64,000 bases of DNA from Winslowiella toletana (GTDB taxonomy: Bacteria; Pseudomonadota; Gammaproteobacteria; Enterobacterales; Enterobacteriaceae), in assembly GCF_017875465.1 (NCBI RefSeq), contig NZ_JAGGMQ010000001.1:1550001-1614000 (forward strand). The letters run 5' to 3'. The position numbers and the translations under genes were made by a program. Below, piece by piece: positions 1-9,028 of this stretch. Positions within the stretch are counted from its first letter, which is position 1, and each line of letters opens with the position of its first letter. Below the pieces are notes generated by a model. That model was not told the origin of the DNA, made no database searches, and saw only the letters and a list, made by a program, of their open reading frames with translations.

Positions 1-311
1 ATAACCAGACTGATAATAAAATTATGCTTATCCTCTGCGGAAAAATAAATATAGCCCCCAGCGATTAATATTAATTCGCCGCTAAATATATTTATTTATC
101 CGCGTGCGGTTTTCCCGTCTGCCGCCGGTTACCCGTAATCCAGGCAAAAATGAGAATCAATAGCATTCAACAAGTGAAGTAATTATATTTAAAAACAACA
201 GATCTATTTGTGGTTTTTTCGTTAAAAATATATCTCTTTTATATTTACTGATGCATAATTCACTCTTAACCATTAAGAATAAATTCCCCTGTATAATTTT
301 ATGGAGCTGCT
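1..311. other. AT-rich leader upstream of ftnA
   Basis: No convincing gene is seen here. The stretch is AT-rich and carries the Fur-like box described separately. A TATAAT at 292-297 lies too close to the ftnA start to act as its promoter, because transcription would begin inside the ribosome binding site. Confidence 0.5.
146..167 (+). promoter_or_regulatory. Fur-box-like sequence upstream of ftnA
   Basis: The stretch with core ATGAGAATCA matches about 15 of 19 positions of the Fur consensus. It lies about 145 bases before the ftnA start. In E. coli, ferritin FtnA is induced by iron-loaded Fur bound upstream, which counteracts H-NS, so the position is sensible. Function here is inferred from sequence only. 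Confidence 0.5.
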
Positions 312-824
312 ATGCTGACCAATGAAATGACCGCGCGGTTGAATGACCAGCTGAATCTGGAGTTCTACTCCGCCAATCTTTATCTGCAGATGAGCGCATG
401 GTGTGGTGATAAAGGCTTTGAAGGCGCAGCGGCGTTCCTCAGAGAACACTCACGCGAAGAGATGCAGCATATGCAGCGCCTGTTTGACTATCTGGCGGAT
501 ACCGGCGCGATGCCGGTGCTGGGCACCATCACCGCACCACCGGTCTCATTTAACTCGCTGGGCGAAGTACTGAAAGAAGCTTACGAGCATGAAAAACTGA
601 TCACCAGCAAAATTAATGAGCTGGCGCACTTCTCCATGACCTCTCAGGATTACTCCACTTTTAATTTCCTGCAGTGGTATGTCTCCGAGCAGCATGAAGA
701 AGAGAAGCTGTTTAAATCGGTGCTGGATAAACTGGCATTGCTGGGCAACAGCGGCGAAGGCCTGTTCTTTATTGATAAAGATCTTGGCAAGATGGGCGGC
801 GAAAATCACGGTCCTGCGGCCTGA
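312..824 (+). CDS. ftnA: Non-haem ferritin FtnA
   Basis: Cytoplasmic iron-storage protein that oxidises Fe(II) and stores it as a ferric core in a 24-subunit shell. The 170-residue length fits bacterial FtnA, and the sequence is close to E. coli FtnA throughout. Ferroxidase-centre residues are visible: Glu17 in LNLEFYSA, the [12 protein letters not shown] helix with its Glu and His near residues 50-53, and the [13 protein letters not shown] helix near 122-134. ATG start with GGAG five bases upstream. It stands alone, with a Fur-like box upstream and a GC-rich palindrome downstream. Start and identity are secure. Confidence 0.97.
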   Translation: MLTNEMTARLNDQLNLEFYSANLYLQMSAWCGDKGFEGAAAFLREHSREEMQHMQRLFDYLADTGAMPVLGTITAPPVSFNSLGEVLKEAYEHEKLITSKINELAHFSMTSQDYSTFNFLQWYVSEQHEEEKLFKSVLDKLALLGNSGEGLFFIDKDLGKMGGENHGPAA

Positions 825-828
825 TATC

Positions 829-854
829 GGCTGGCCGGGGATCCCCGGCCAGCC
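829..854. terminator. Perfect palindrome between convergent genes
   Basis: A 26-base perfect palindrome (arms GGCTGGCCGGGGA and complement) sits between the ftnA stop and the end of the convergent GGDEF-EAL gene. It could terminate both transcripts. There is no T-run on either side, so it is not a textbook intrinsic terminator. Confidence 0.5.
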
Positions 855-860
855 CTGTGA

Positions 861-3323
861 CTACAAATCCTTTAACCGGGTTTCCGCGGGTTGCGGACGG
901 CCAAACAGATAGCCCTGGAACAATGTGCAACCTTCAGCCTTCAGCTTTTCAAACTGTGCGGCGCTCTCCACCCCTTCGGCGGTAATCTGAATATCCAGGC
1001 TGCGACTCATACCGGTAATGGCGCGAATAATCGCCAGTGCTTCACGACTCTTGTGCATATCATTGATAAATGACTTATCAATTTTGATTTTGTCGAACGG
1101 AAACGAGCGCAGATAGCTCAGCGAAGAGTAGCCAGTACCAAAATCATCCAGCGCAATCAGCACGCCCAGACCTTTCAGCTGTTGCAGCACGCGCAAATTC
1201 CCCAGCGAATCATCCAGCAGCACCGACTCGGTGATCTCCAGCTCCAGACGATGCGGTTCCAGTCCGGACTCCTTAAGTGCAGCTTCTACCACCGATACCA
1301 GTTCACTATTTTTAAACTGCAACGGCGAAAGATTGACTGACACCGTCTGATGCGCAGGCCACTTCGCCGCTTCACGACAGGCTTCATACAGCGCATAGGC
1401 TCCGAGGCTGTGAATCAGCCCGGTCTCTTCGGCAATCGGGATAAAGTCATTGGGCATAATCAGCCCCTGCAACGGATGGTGCCAGCGCATCAGCGCCTCA
1501 TAGCCAATAATATCGCGCTGTTCGGCATTGGTGATGGGCTGATAGTACAACTTCAGCTGTCCGCTGGTGATCGCCTCTCGCAGATCGTTTTCCACGATAC
1601 GCCGTTTACGCGCCAGATTGTCCATCTCGAGGGTAAAATTCTCATAGCGATTACGCCCGTTACGCTTGGCTTCATACAACGCCATATCGGCGCAGCGCAG
1701 CAGATGATCGGGGGTTGTAAGATCAGCGCAGGCCAGCGCCACGCCAATACTTAGCCCGACGGCTAAATTATGCCCTTCAATATTCACCACCGGCCGCACC
1801 ACATCAATCAGGCGTATGGCAATCGCTTCAGCCTCTTCCTGATGGCTCAACGCTGGCAACACGATAGCAAACTCATCGCCGCCAATTCGCGCCAGCGTAT
1901 CTTCATCGCGCAGCACCCCACGCAGCCGTTTGGCCACCGCGCGCAGCAGTTCGTCGCCAATCTGATGTCCCAGCGAGTCATTAACGTTTTTAAAGTTGTC
2001 CAGATCGAGACACAATGCCGCCGTCCGCTTGCCGCTGGCCGCATCATGGCGCAGCGCATCATTCAGCCGCTGGCTAAACAACACGCGGTTGGGCAGGCTG
2101 GTGAGATTATCGTGATGCGCCATATGGTGAATACGCGCATCAGCGGCGCGCTGGTCAGTAACATCATCGGCAATCAGCAATACATAGTGGGTGCGCGCAT
2201 CGCTACCTCGCGCCATTACTGCCCGGGTATGCAGAATGCGATCGCCGCCGGAGGTTGCAAGTAATTGCTCACTTTTATGCAAACCTTCACTACGTAATGC
2301 TTCATCAGACAGACGATTAAAATAGTCACTTAATTCCGCCGTCATACACTCATGGGGCTTTTTCCCCTGCATACGCGTTTTGGAGCTGCCGAGCAGCGAT
2401 TCTGCTTTGCTGTTCACCAGCAAAATCTCACGCGAGATCGCATCCTCGACGATCACGCAGGAAGGGATATTGGTAATAATGGTATCGAGGAACTTTGACA
2501 GTGCATCCATCGCTGTGCTGTTGGCTTCAGCCAGATCACGCGCACGCAGGATCTGCTGCTCGTACTCACGGCGTTCGGTGACATCGCGGGTGATTTTGGC
2601 GTAGCCAATCAGGCTGCGATTGTCATCGTAGATGGCGTCAATCACCACATGGGCCCAGAAGGCGCTGCCATCTTTGCGATAACGCCAGCCTTCATCTTCA
2701 AAGCGCCCGACTCGCAGTGCAGTAGCCAGATTCACTTCCGGCAATTTGTTCAGACGATCCTGAGCGCTGTAAAACACCGAAAAGTGGCGTCCGACAATTT
2801 CATCCGTCAGATAGCCTTTGGCGCGTTGCGCACCGGCGTTCCAGTTGACGACCCGGCCCTGCGGATCCAGCATATAGATGGCGTAGTCGGTGACCCCTTC
2901 CACCAGCAGGCGAAACTTCTGCTCCTGCTCACTCTGCTCACGCCTGGCGCGCTGCTCTTCCGTGCAGTCACGGGTGATTTTGGCGTAACCAATTAATTTT
3001 CCGGCGTCATCGTAAATAGCGTCGATGACCACATTCGCCCAGAAGGCGCTGCCGTCTTTGCGATAACGCCAGCCCTGATCTTCAAAGCGTCCGGTGCGAA
3101 ACGCCTGTTGCAGGTTTTTTTCCGGGATGTAAGCCATCCGCTCCTGCACGCTGTAAAACAGCGAAAAATGTTTGCCGACAATCTCTTCGGACAGATACCC
3201 CTTGGCCCGCTGCGCGCCTGCATTCCAGTTTGCCACGGTACCATCTGGCTTTAGCATATAAATGGCGTAATCAACCACGCTCTGTACCAACAGCCGATAC
3301 ATTACATCAGAGTTTTCATTCAT
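861..3323 (-). CDS. PAS-PAS-PAS-GGDEF-EAL c-di-GMP synthase/phosphodiesterase
   Basis: Cytoplasmic sensor enzyme predicted to make and/or break cyclic di-GMP. Two near-identical PAS-PAC units occupy residues about 1-110 and 125-245, each with DYAIYML and [12 protein letters not shown] third, divergent PAS lies at about 270-390. The GGDEF domain has an intact GGDEF signature near residue 481 and an upstream RDED that fits an inhibitory I-site. The EAL domain keeps YEALMRW near 607 and [10 protein letters not shown] near 727, so both activities look possible. No membrane segment is seen. The ATG at 3323 is preferred; the longer frame would need a TTG at 3365 without a Shine-Dalgarno. The ligand sensed is unknown. 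Confidence 0.9.
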   Translation of the reverse strand: MNENSDVMYRLLVQSVVDYAIYMLKPDGTVANWNAGAQRAKGYLSEEIVGKHFSLFYSVQERMAYIPEKNLQQAFRTGRFEDQGWRYRKDGSAFWANVVIDAIYDDAGKLIGYAKITRDCTEEQRARREQSEQEQKFRLLVEGVTDYAIYMLDPQGRVVNWNAGAQRAKGYLTDEIVGRHFSVFYSAQDRLNKLPEVNLATALRVGRFEDEGWRYRKDGSAFWAHVVIDAIYDDNRSLIGYAKITRDVTERREYEQQILRARDLAEANSTAMDALSKFLDTIITNIPSCVIVEDAISREILLVNSKAESLLGSSKTRMQGKKPHECMTAELSDYFNRLSDEALRSEGLHKSEQLLATSGGDRILHTRAVMARGSDARTHYVLLIADDVTDQRAADARIHHMAHHDNLTSLPNRVLFSQRLNDALRHDAASGKRTAALCLDLDNFKNVNDSLGHQIGDELLRAVAKRLRGVLRDEDTLARIGGDEFAIVLPALSHQEEAEAIAIRLIDVVRPVVNIEGHNLAVGLSIGVALACADLTTPDHLLRCADMALYEAKRNGRNRYENFTLEMDNLARKRRIVENDLREAITSGQLKLYYQPITNAEQRDIIGYEALMRWHHPLQGLIMPNDFIPIAEETGLIHSLGAYALYEACREAAKWPAHQTVSVNLSPLQFKNSELVSVVEAALKESGLEPHRLELEITESVLLDDSLGNLRVLQQLKGLGVLIALDDFGTGYSSLSYLRSFPFDKIKIDKSFINDMHKSREALAIIRAITGMSRSLDIQITAEGVESAAQFEKLKAEGCTLFQGYLFGRPQPAETRLKDL

Positions 3324-3583
3324 TATATTTTTTACCCGATTGCTGAGCCGGTTGAAGGCAACCAAAAAGAGACGGCAATAATTTTTAACGTTTTAACCAG
3401 CTATTAACTGAAAATGCCCATGCCCACAAGTGACTATCAGCGACAGTCATAGTTTGTGTAGGAATTTATCGGCATTGATGAAAAAATATTCATCGCTATT
3501 TTGTGCTACAAACCGCGCTGCAGCCGCAAAAACGATGCTTTACGCTTATTTACAGCAAGTTAATTTCAGCTTAAGGTCAGCAG

Positions 3584-4534
3584 ATGAAAATCGATACTGA
3601 TATAACTTTCCGTAAACTGGAAATCTTTATCGCATTTATGGCGAGTGGCAATATAGCCAGTACCGGCGCAGCGCTTGGCCTGAGCAGCGTTAGCGTGCAT
3701 CGCGCGCTGCACACGCTGGAAGAGAATATGCGCTGCCCGCTATTTATGCATAAAGGGCGATATCTGGTGCCACTACCGGCGGCGCATACCTTGCTGGCGC
3801 ATAGCATCGATGCGGTGGAGGTAATGGCGTGCGGCATTACCGAAACGCGAAATGCCGCAGGCATTGGCCTGGGGCGGATGCGCATTGGCACACTCTACTC
3901 ACTGACGCTGGAAACCGTGCCGCGCCTGATTATGGGGATGAAACTGCGCCGTCCGGATATCGAACTGGAGCTGGTGATGGGTTCCAACCAGATGCTGCTC
4001 GATAAGCTGAAAGAGGATCAGCTGGATGCTATTTTACTGTCATTGACCGACAGCCAGATCGATTCCCGTCGCCATCAGATATTGCCGCTGTTTGAAGATG
4101 ATATTTTTCTCGCCGCTCCTGTCACTTCAGCACTGCAGTTCAGCGGCGAAGCGGATCTGCGCGACTTTCACCAGCATAAATTTGTCTCGCTGGCGGAGGG
4201 CTTCGCCACCTGGCACGGTTTTCAGGAGGCCTTTCATACCGCCGGATTTGAGCCGGATATCGTGATGCGGGTGAATGACATCTTTTCGCTGCTGAGCCTG
4301 GTCCAGGCCGGTGTGGGCTTGACTCTGGTGCCGGGCCGGATGAAAAAGGTGTATGAAAATTCAGTGCAACTGATGAAGCTGGCCGAACCGTATCAGATGC
4401 GACAAACCATCGCTATCGTCTTTAACAGTAACCGTGAGCATGACCCTAACCTGCTGGCGTTAGTCGCTGAAGGACGCATGTACAGCCGTGATACCCCGTT
4501 TAGCGCAACGCCCGCACCCGACGAGCCAGTTTAA
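3584..4534 (+). CDS. mdcR: LysR-type regulator of malonate decarboxylase operon
   Basis: Transcription factor predicted to activate mdcA-H in response to malonate. The N-terminal winged HTH (about residues 7-65, FRKLEIFIAFM and SSVSVHRALHTLE) and a substrate-binding domain (about 95-300) give the usual LysR length of 316. ATG is preceded by AAGG. The gene is convergent with mdcH and the two coding regions overlap by 35 bases at their 3' ends (4500-4534). The assignment rests on the family and on its place at the end of a full mdc operon. Its presumed target promoter lies about 7 kb away, upstream of mdcA. Confidence 0.85.
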   Translation: MKIDTDITFRKLEIFIAFMASGNIASTGAALGLSSVSVHRALHTLEENMRCPLFMHKGRYLVPLPAAHTLLAHSIDAVEVMACGITETRNAAGIGLGRMRIGTLYSLTLETVPRLIMGMKLRRPDIELELVMGSNQMLLDKLKEDQLDAILLSLTDSQIDSRRHQILPLFEDDIFLAAPVTSALQFSGEADLRDFHQHKFVSLAEGFATWHGFQEAFHTAGFEPDIVMRVNDIFSLLSLVQAGVGLTLVPGRMKKVYENSVQLMKLAEPYQMRQTIAIVFNSNREHDPNLLALVAEGRMYSRDTPFSATPAPDEPV

Positions 4535-5402
4535 TTGCCAGCTCGCTGCCGCTCTGCTCCAGCGCGATAGCTTCACCATGGGAAAACGCCTGGCGCGTCA
4601 GGCCACTGAGCACCGCGCCCGGCGGCATCTCAATCGCCAGCCCGACTTCGCGCTCGCTGGCGGCGACCATTGCCTCGTGCCAGCAGACGGTATGCGCCAT
4701 ATTCAGCGCTAAATCCTGCGCAATCCGCTCCGGTTGCCACAACACCCGGCCGCTGCTACCACTGAGATAACCATAGCGCGGACGCTGCAACCTCACCTCA
4801 GTGAAAGCCGCCGCCAGCTGCTGCGCCGGTTGCTGAAGTAGCGCGCAGTGGGACGGTACGCTAACCGCCAGCCGGTGGGCTTTATGTGCCCCTGCCGCCA
4901 GCGCGCGCTGTGCGGTTGCCGCCATCTCCGCATCGCTGCCAGCAATCACCAGTTGCTGTTCAGCATTGATATTCGCCAGATAGGTTGCGCCCAGCAGCGG
5001 CTCCAGCTGGTTCTGCGTCAGACCGACAATCGCGGTAAGGCCGTAACCCTGCGGATACGCCTGCTCCATCAGTTCACCGCGCAGTGCCACCAGTCTGAGG
5101 GCATCGTTAAAGCTCAGCGATCCGGCCACTACTGCCGCCGGAAACGCGCCAATTGACAGACCACTGACAAAATCCGGCGTCACCTGCTGCGCAATTAACT
5201 GCCGCGCCCAGGCCACACCGCAGATCAATAAACTGAGCTGCACCGCCCGGGTATGTTGCAGCGCCATAGCACTATCGAGCTGGCGCGCATCCTCGCCGAG
5301 AATATCGCTGGCGCAATCCAGCAAACTGTCGCCATCCGGCAGATTCTGCAACATGCCGGGACGCTGCGGCCCCTGTCCCGGAAAGGTAAATAAGATTTTC
5401 AT
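4500..5402 (-). CDS. mdcH: Malonate decarboxylase malonyl-CoA:ACP transacylase
   Basis: Charges the decarboxylase acyl carrier protein with malonyl from malonyl-CoA during enzyme activation. The sequence is of the FabD acyltransferase family: FTFPGQGPQRPGM at the N-terminus, nucleophile Ser83 in GLSIGAF, and a His in VPSHCALL near residue 190. The ATG at 5402 (MKILFTFPGQ) is chosen because it overlaps the mdcG stop as ATGA; a longer upstream frame would run deep into mdcG. Last gene of the operon, 300 residues, translationally coupled to mdcG. Confidence 0.93.
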   Translation of the reverse strand: MKILFTFPGQGPQRPGMLQNLPDGDSLLDCASDILGEDARQLDSAMALQHTRAVQLSLLICGVAWARQLIAQQVTPDFVSGLSIGAFPAAVVAGSLSFNDALRLVALRGELMEQAYPQGYGLTAIVGLTQNQLEPLLGATYLANINAEQQLVIAGSDAEMAATAQRALAAGAHKAHRLAVSVPSHCALLQQPAQQLAAAFTEVRLQRPRYGYLSGSSGRVLWQPERIAQDLALNMAHTVCWHEAMVAASEREVGLAIEMPPGAVLSGLTRQAFSHGEAIALEQSGSELAIKLARRVRALR

Positions 5403-6010
5403 TCGGCCTCCTGCCAGGGGGTTGAGGTGATGCGCGGGCCAGAATTGGTTTTCAGCAATACCCGGCCATCGCGCAGCCATTCATTAAGGGCGAAAGCGCC
5501 ATACGGGGTCTCTACCTGAGTGTCCGCCCGACACGGCAGGCTGGCCACCCTCCTGCTCCAGCGCGCCAGCTCTTCAGCGGCCAGCTGCTGCGGCGCGCGG
5601 ATCAGCAGATCGAGATCGCTGTCGCCATGCATCACCGGCACCTCGCTGGCCAGCGCATAGCCGCAGCTGCCGGTAATGCCCCACGACCACGACCAGGATT
5701 GCTGTGCCAGCAAAATCGCCGCCTGGACCGGCTGCTGTGAGACAAACGGCGAGCGCAGCAGCCGCTGGACATCGGCCAGCGTTTCCGGCGTCAACGTGCG
5801 CTGAATGGCGTCAGGCGCCACCCAACCCGCCGCACGCTGGTCGCGGCGCAGGCCACGCACGCCAACCGCAATCAGCCCCTGCGGATGACTATCACGGCGC
5901 ACCACCAGCGGCAGCGCGACGCGCCACTGGCTGCTGACCCACTCTGGCAGCTCTCCCTGTAGTGCGTTAACGGCATTCAGCCAGATCAGGTCGTGCGGGC
6001 GTGGCGACAT
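5399..6010 (-). CDS. mdcG: Phosphoribosyl-dephospho-CoA transferase (holo-ACP synthase)
   Basis: Attaches the 2'-(5''-triphosphoribosyl)-3'-dephospho-CoA prosthetic group to a serine of the MdcC carrier protein, releasing pyrophosphate. The 203-residue protein has a nucleotidyltransferase-like motif GDSDLDLLI near residues 130-140, as expected of MdcG/CitX-type enzymes. Start ATG at 6010 gives MSPRPHDLIWL, the usual N-terminus. Four bases separate it from mdcF, and its stop overlaps the mdcH start. The substrate is supplied by MdcB. Confidence 0.93.
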   Translation of the reverse strand: MSPRPHDLIWLNAVNALQGELPEWVSSQWRVALPLVVRRDSHPQGLIAVGVRGLRRDQRAAGWVAPDAIQRTLTPETLADVQRLLRSPFVSQQPVQAAILLAQQSWSWSWGITGSCGYALASEVPVMHGDSDLDLLIRAPQQLAAEELARWSRRVASLPCRADTQVETPYGAFALNEWLRDGRVLLKTNSGPRITSTPWQEAE

Positions 6011-6014
6011 CAGT

Positions 6015-6974
6015 TCAGATTCCTGCGGTCAGAGAGATAAATAGCGGCAGGGTGACAATACAGAGCACCGAGCTAATCAGCAATGTGGCTTCAGCATCCG
6101 GCGACTCAACGCCAAAGCGGTTACCAAACACCACGCCAAAGAAACCGGCTGACAGCGCCACCATCAGAATCGCGGTGATCGCCAGCGAGCCATGGATGCC
6201 GAGGATAAATACCAGTCCCCAGGCAATAAACGGCTGAACCAGCATGGTCACCAGGCTACCAATTATCACCACCCGGTTAATTTTCAGCTGGCGCGCCGAC
6301 AAAATTACGCCGGTCAGGAACAGCGCCGCCGCGGTAGCGGCCAGACCCAGTGGCTTGATCGAGGTCAGCAGCAGCTCCGGCATCCGCAGGCCAAAAGCTG
6401 ACAGCACCACGCCCAGCAGCGGTCCCCAGACAATCGGTTTGGTGACGGAACGCCACATCAGCACCGGCAGCATCGCCAGCGAAGAACCGGCGTGACCGCC
6501 CGCTTTTAACGCTTTCTCACGTTCGAGGATCAGCAGGCAAAATGGCGTCATCAGCACCGAACCACAGGCAATCGACACCGCGACCGACAGCGAAGTGGTG
6601 GATCCATCGCCCAGCACGCTGCTCAGAATCGGCAGTCCCAGCGCGGCATAGTTTGGTAACGCCACGGTCAGGGTCAGCACCGCCGCATCCTGCGGAGTTT
6701 TACCAAATACTTTGGTACACAGCAGATAGATAGCGCCATAGGTGATCCACATCGCCAGCGTCAGTACCACCACCAGCGGCCACTGTTGCACAATGCCGCT
6801 CCACGGCGTCTGCACGGTGGCGGCAAACAGCGCCGCAGGCAGAGCAAAATCCATCACAAAAATATTCAGCAGTGAGACGTTATGGTTATCGACCATTTTC
6901 GCCTTACCGGCATAAAACCCTAACAGCATAATAATAAAGATCGGTGCAAGGGCATGAACAATTACGTAAGTCAT
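6015..6974 (-). CDS. mdcF: AEC-family malonate transporter
   Basis: Inner-membrane carrier of the auxin efflux carrier (AEC) family, about ten hydrophobic segments over 319 residues. MdcF of this family is the proposed malonate carrier in the Klebsiella mdc operon, and its place between mdcE and mdcG here is identical. Translation starts at ATG 6974 after AGGTGA. A gap of about 108 bases separates it from mdcE, the widest gap in the operon, and contains a possible hairpin. Substrate is inferred from context. Confidence 0.88.
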   Translation of the reverse strand: MTYVIVHALAPIFIIMLLGFYAGKAKMVDNHNVSLLNIFVMDFALPAALFAATVQTPWSGIVQQWPLVVVLTLAMWITYGAIYLLCTKVFGKTPQDAAVLTLTVALPNYAALGLPILSSVLGDGSTTSLSVAVSIACGSVLMTPFCLLILEREKALKAGGHAGSSLAMLPVLMWRSVTKPIVWGPLLGVVLSAFGLRMPELLLTSIKPLGLAATAAALFLTGVILSARQLKINRVVIIGSLVTMLVQPFIAWGLVFILGIHGSLAITAILMVALSAGFFGVVFGNRFGVESPDAEATLLISSVLCIVTLPLFISLTAGI

Positions 6975-7034
6975 AAATCACCTGTTAACAATTAGTTATG
7001 ATTAAGCACAGGTGCGATGAATTTATTATTTTTT

Positions 7035-7061
7035 CAGGGGCGGCCATAACGGACACCCCTG
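7035..7061. other. Hairpin in the mdcE-mdcF gap
   Basis: Arms CAGGGG and CCCCTG separated by 15 bases lie in the only sizeable gap of the mdc operon. It has no T-run on the minus strand. It could protect or separate the upstream decarboxylase message from the transporter part; this is a guess. Confidence 0.25.
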
Positions 7062-7082
7062 GCAGGTTTGTCCTGGAATGGT

Positions 7083-7886
7083 TTACCAGTCGGCGCGCAT
7101 ACGCTCGCGCACCCGCGCGGAACTGCGTCGGTTAGCGCCACGCAGGCGGTGACACAGCGTGCGATCGCCAGCCCGTGCCTGACTGACCGCGGCGATCAGG
7201 GTGTCGGTTACCTGCTGAACATCAGCCTCAGTGGGCTGGTCGGGGTGCTGAATATCCAGCAAGCTGTCCAGTAAGCCCAGCGTCTGATAGTTACCGATGT
7301 CGTAGGCCATCGGTGGCACCGTGGCCGCCAGTTTCTCCAGCGCCTCAACGCTGCGCAGGGTGATGCGCGCCGCCGACTCTTTGCCCATTGCATGAATCAT
7401 CACGTCAGGATCGTTAAATGCAATCAGCTGATTAGCCTGGTAACCATGAGCCAGAAATGCTCCGGACATCGCCTTGCCGACGATCAGACCAATCACCGGA
7501 TGACCGGCCAGCCGCGCGTTAGCGTATGCGCCTGCGGCGCCAGCCAGCGCCTGGTGAATGCCAAAAGCTTCTTCCCGACGGCCATAGGCCTGGCTTGGCA
7601 CATCAATCACCGCCACGATAATGCGTTTTTCCGCACGCCCGGCGTCGGCGACGACTGCTTCGTTAACCACTTTGGCCAGCGTCCAGCCTTCCAGTAGTCC
7701 CACTTCCCCTCTGGCCGCGCGCGGATAGTGATTATCCGCATCCGGCACCACGGCGATAAATCGTGCTGGCTGACCCGCCAGGCTGCCATCCACCACCTGT
7801 ACTGACGGGCAGAGACCTGTCAGGCGCTGACCGCCTGCGCTTAGCAGTGAAAGCCAGCGTTCACCGCGACTGACTGGATGACTCAT
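7083..7886 (-). CDS. mdcE: Malonate decarboxylase gamma subunit
   Basis: Forms with MdcD the crotonase/carboxyltransferase-like subunit pair that decarboxylates malonyl-S-ACP to acetyl-S-ACP and CO2. The 267-residue length and the glycine-rich segments (GLIVGKAMSGAFLAHG near residues 135-150, AMGKESAARITLRS near 165-180) fit the family. Start ATG 7886 overlaps the mdcD stop as ATGA, indicating coupled translation. Biotin-independent type, since no biotin carrier or membrane sodium-pump genes (madB-like) are in the cluster. Confidence 0.94.
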   Translation of the reverse strand: MSHPVSRGERWLSLLSAGGQRLTGLCPSVQVVDGSLAGQPARFIAVVPDADNHYPRAARGEVGLLEGWTLAKVVNEAVVADAGRAEKRIIVAVIDVPSQAYGRREEAFGIHQALAGAAGAYANARLAGHPVIGLIVGKAMSGAFLAHGYQANQLIAFNDPDVMIHAMGKESAARITLRSVEALEKLAATVPPMAYDIGNYQTLGLLDSLLDIQHPDQPTEADVQQVTDTLIAAVSQARAGDRTLCHRLRGANRRSSARVRERMRADW

Positions 7887-8719
7887 AAACCCTCCTTGTC
7901 GGCGAACAGCTGTTGAATCTGCTGCGCGTCGGCCTGTTTGCTGGTATCGAACCGCTGCAACAGCGGCAGATAGTAGTGATAGTTATCAGAGCGATGCTGT
8001 AGCGGCACCCCTTTGGCAATCGCGGCATTGACCGCCTGTTTCACCGCCTGGATACCGTCGCCGACCAGCGCATCGACCAGCCCGCTCTGATAGCGCACTT
8101 CACCGCCGGTCATACTCCAGATAAATGGACGATCGCGTGAGTCGTACTCATCAATTCCCGCTTCCTGCTCTATTACCTGCGGGCCATTGAGGCCGAGGCG
8201 CGCTTCGCGGGTGACAATCAGATAACTGCATAACGCCGCTGCAATCGACATCCCGCCAAAGCAGCCGACGGTGCCGGCGATCACGCCGATCACCGGGGTA
8301 TAACGGCGCAAATCGACAATTGCCGCATGGATATCGGCAATCGCCGCCAGCCCGAGGTTGGCTTCCTGCAGGCGCACGCCACCGGTTTCCAGGCACAGCA
8401 CCGCCTGGGTGGCAATGCCGTTGCGGTTATCCTCCGCCGCCAGCTCCAGCGCCGCCGCCATTTTCGCGCCGGAAACTTCGCCCATACTGCCGCCCTGGAA
8501 CGCCCCTTCAACAGCGATAACTACCGCGGGCTGACCGTTAATTGTGCCTTTGGCTACTACCATGCCGTCATCGGCCTGCGGCACGATACCCTGGCCACTT
8601 AGCCAGGGAGAAGTGATGCCAGCAAAAGGGTCGAGCAGTTCACGGAAGCTGCCGCTATCCAGCAGCTGACGGGCGCGCTCACGCGCTTTCAGCTCGATAA
8701 AACTGCGATCGTCACGCAT
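7883..8719 (-). CDS. mdcD: Malonate decarboxylase beta subunit
   Basis: Partner of MdcE in the decarboxylation step, with the carboxyltransferase fold of acetyl-CoA carboxylase. The sequence shows FAGITSPWLSGQGIVPQADDG near residue 30-50, the oxyanion-forming glycine stretch around GTVGCFGGMSIAAA, and LGLNGPQVIEQEAGIDEYDSRD. The start chosen is ATG 8719 (MRDDRSFIELKARER), which has GGAGGCGAG just upstream and overlaps the end of mdcC by 8 bases. A longer frame to 8779 would sit inside mdcC without its own ribosome site. Confidence 0.94.
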   Translation of the reverse strand: MRDDRSFIELKARERARQLLDSGSFRELLDPFAGITSPWLSGQGIVPQADDGMVVAKGTINGQPAVVIAVEGAFQGGSMGEVSGAKMAAALELAAEDNRNGIATQAVLCLETGGVRLQEANLGLAAIADIHAAIVDLRRYTPVIGVIAGTVGCFGGMSIAAALCSYLIVTREARLGLNGPQVIEQEAGIDEYDSRDRPFIWSMTGGEVRYQSGLVDALVGDGIQAVKQAVNAAIAKGVPLQHRSDNYHYYLPLLQRFDTSKQADAQQIQQLFADKEGL

Positions 8720-9011
8720 CGCTCGCCTCCTCAAATACCTGTTCAATACGGATACGCGCCACACCTGGCGTGGCGCCAAAGTCGTGAATCGTCAGCGTGC
8801 CGCCCGGCAGATTGCTGAGCGCGGTTAAGCGGTCAAACAGCGCACGCCAGCGCGCTTCACTGTTGTCTACCGAAGTGGTAATGGCGACATGCAGCGTGCT
8901 GTCAGTGTTCGCCACAAACAGCGCTTCCAGATCGCCAGAACCCACCACGCCCGCCAGCGCTCTGCCTTGCAGGGTGCGCGTGGCCGGAAACGATAAGGTG
9001 ATTTGTTCCAT
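8712..9011 (-). CDS. mdcC: Malonate decarboxylase acyl carrier protein
   Basis: 99-residue carrier that holds the acetyl/malonyl group on its unusual triphosphoribosyl-dephospho-CoA arm. The likely attachment serine is in VVGSGDLEALF near residue 25, matching the known modification site context of MdcC. The protein is built by MdcB and MdcG, charged by MdcH, and turned over by MdcA and MdcDE. Start ATG 9011 follows GAGAGGACG, 17 bases after the mdcB stop. Confidence 0.94.
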   Translation of the reverse strand: MEQITLSFPATRTLQGRALAGVVGSGDLEALFVANTDSTLHVAITTSVDNSEARWRALFDRLTALSNLPGGTLTIHDFGATPGVARIRIEQVFEEASDA

Positions 9012-9028
9012 AACGTCCTCTCAGATAA

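Noticed and set aside
292..297. TATAAT as ftnA promoter
   Set aside because: Start of transcription would fall in the ribosome binding site.
3324..3365. Longer start (TTG) for the PAS-GGDEF-EAL gene
   Set aside because: No ribosome binding site; ATG 3323 begins just before the first PAS domain.
5403..5480. Longer mdcH start inside mdcG
   Set aside because: The MKILFTFPGQG start fits the family and the ATGA overlap with mdcG.
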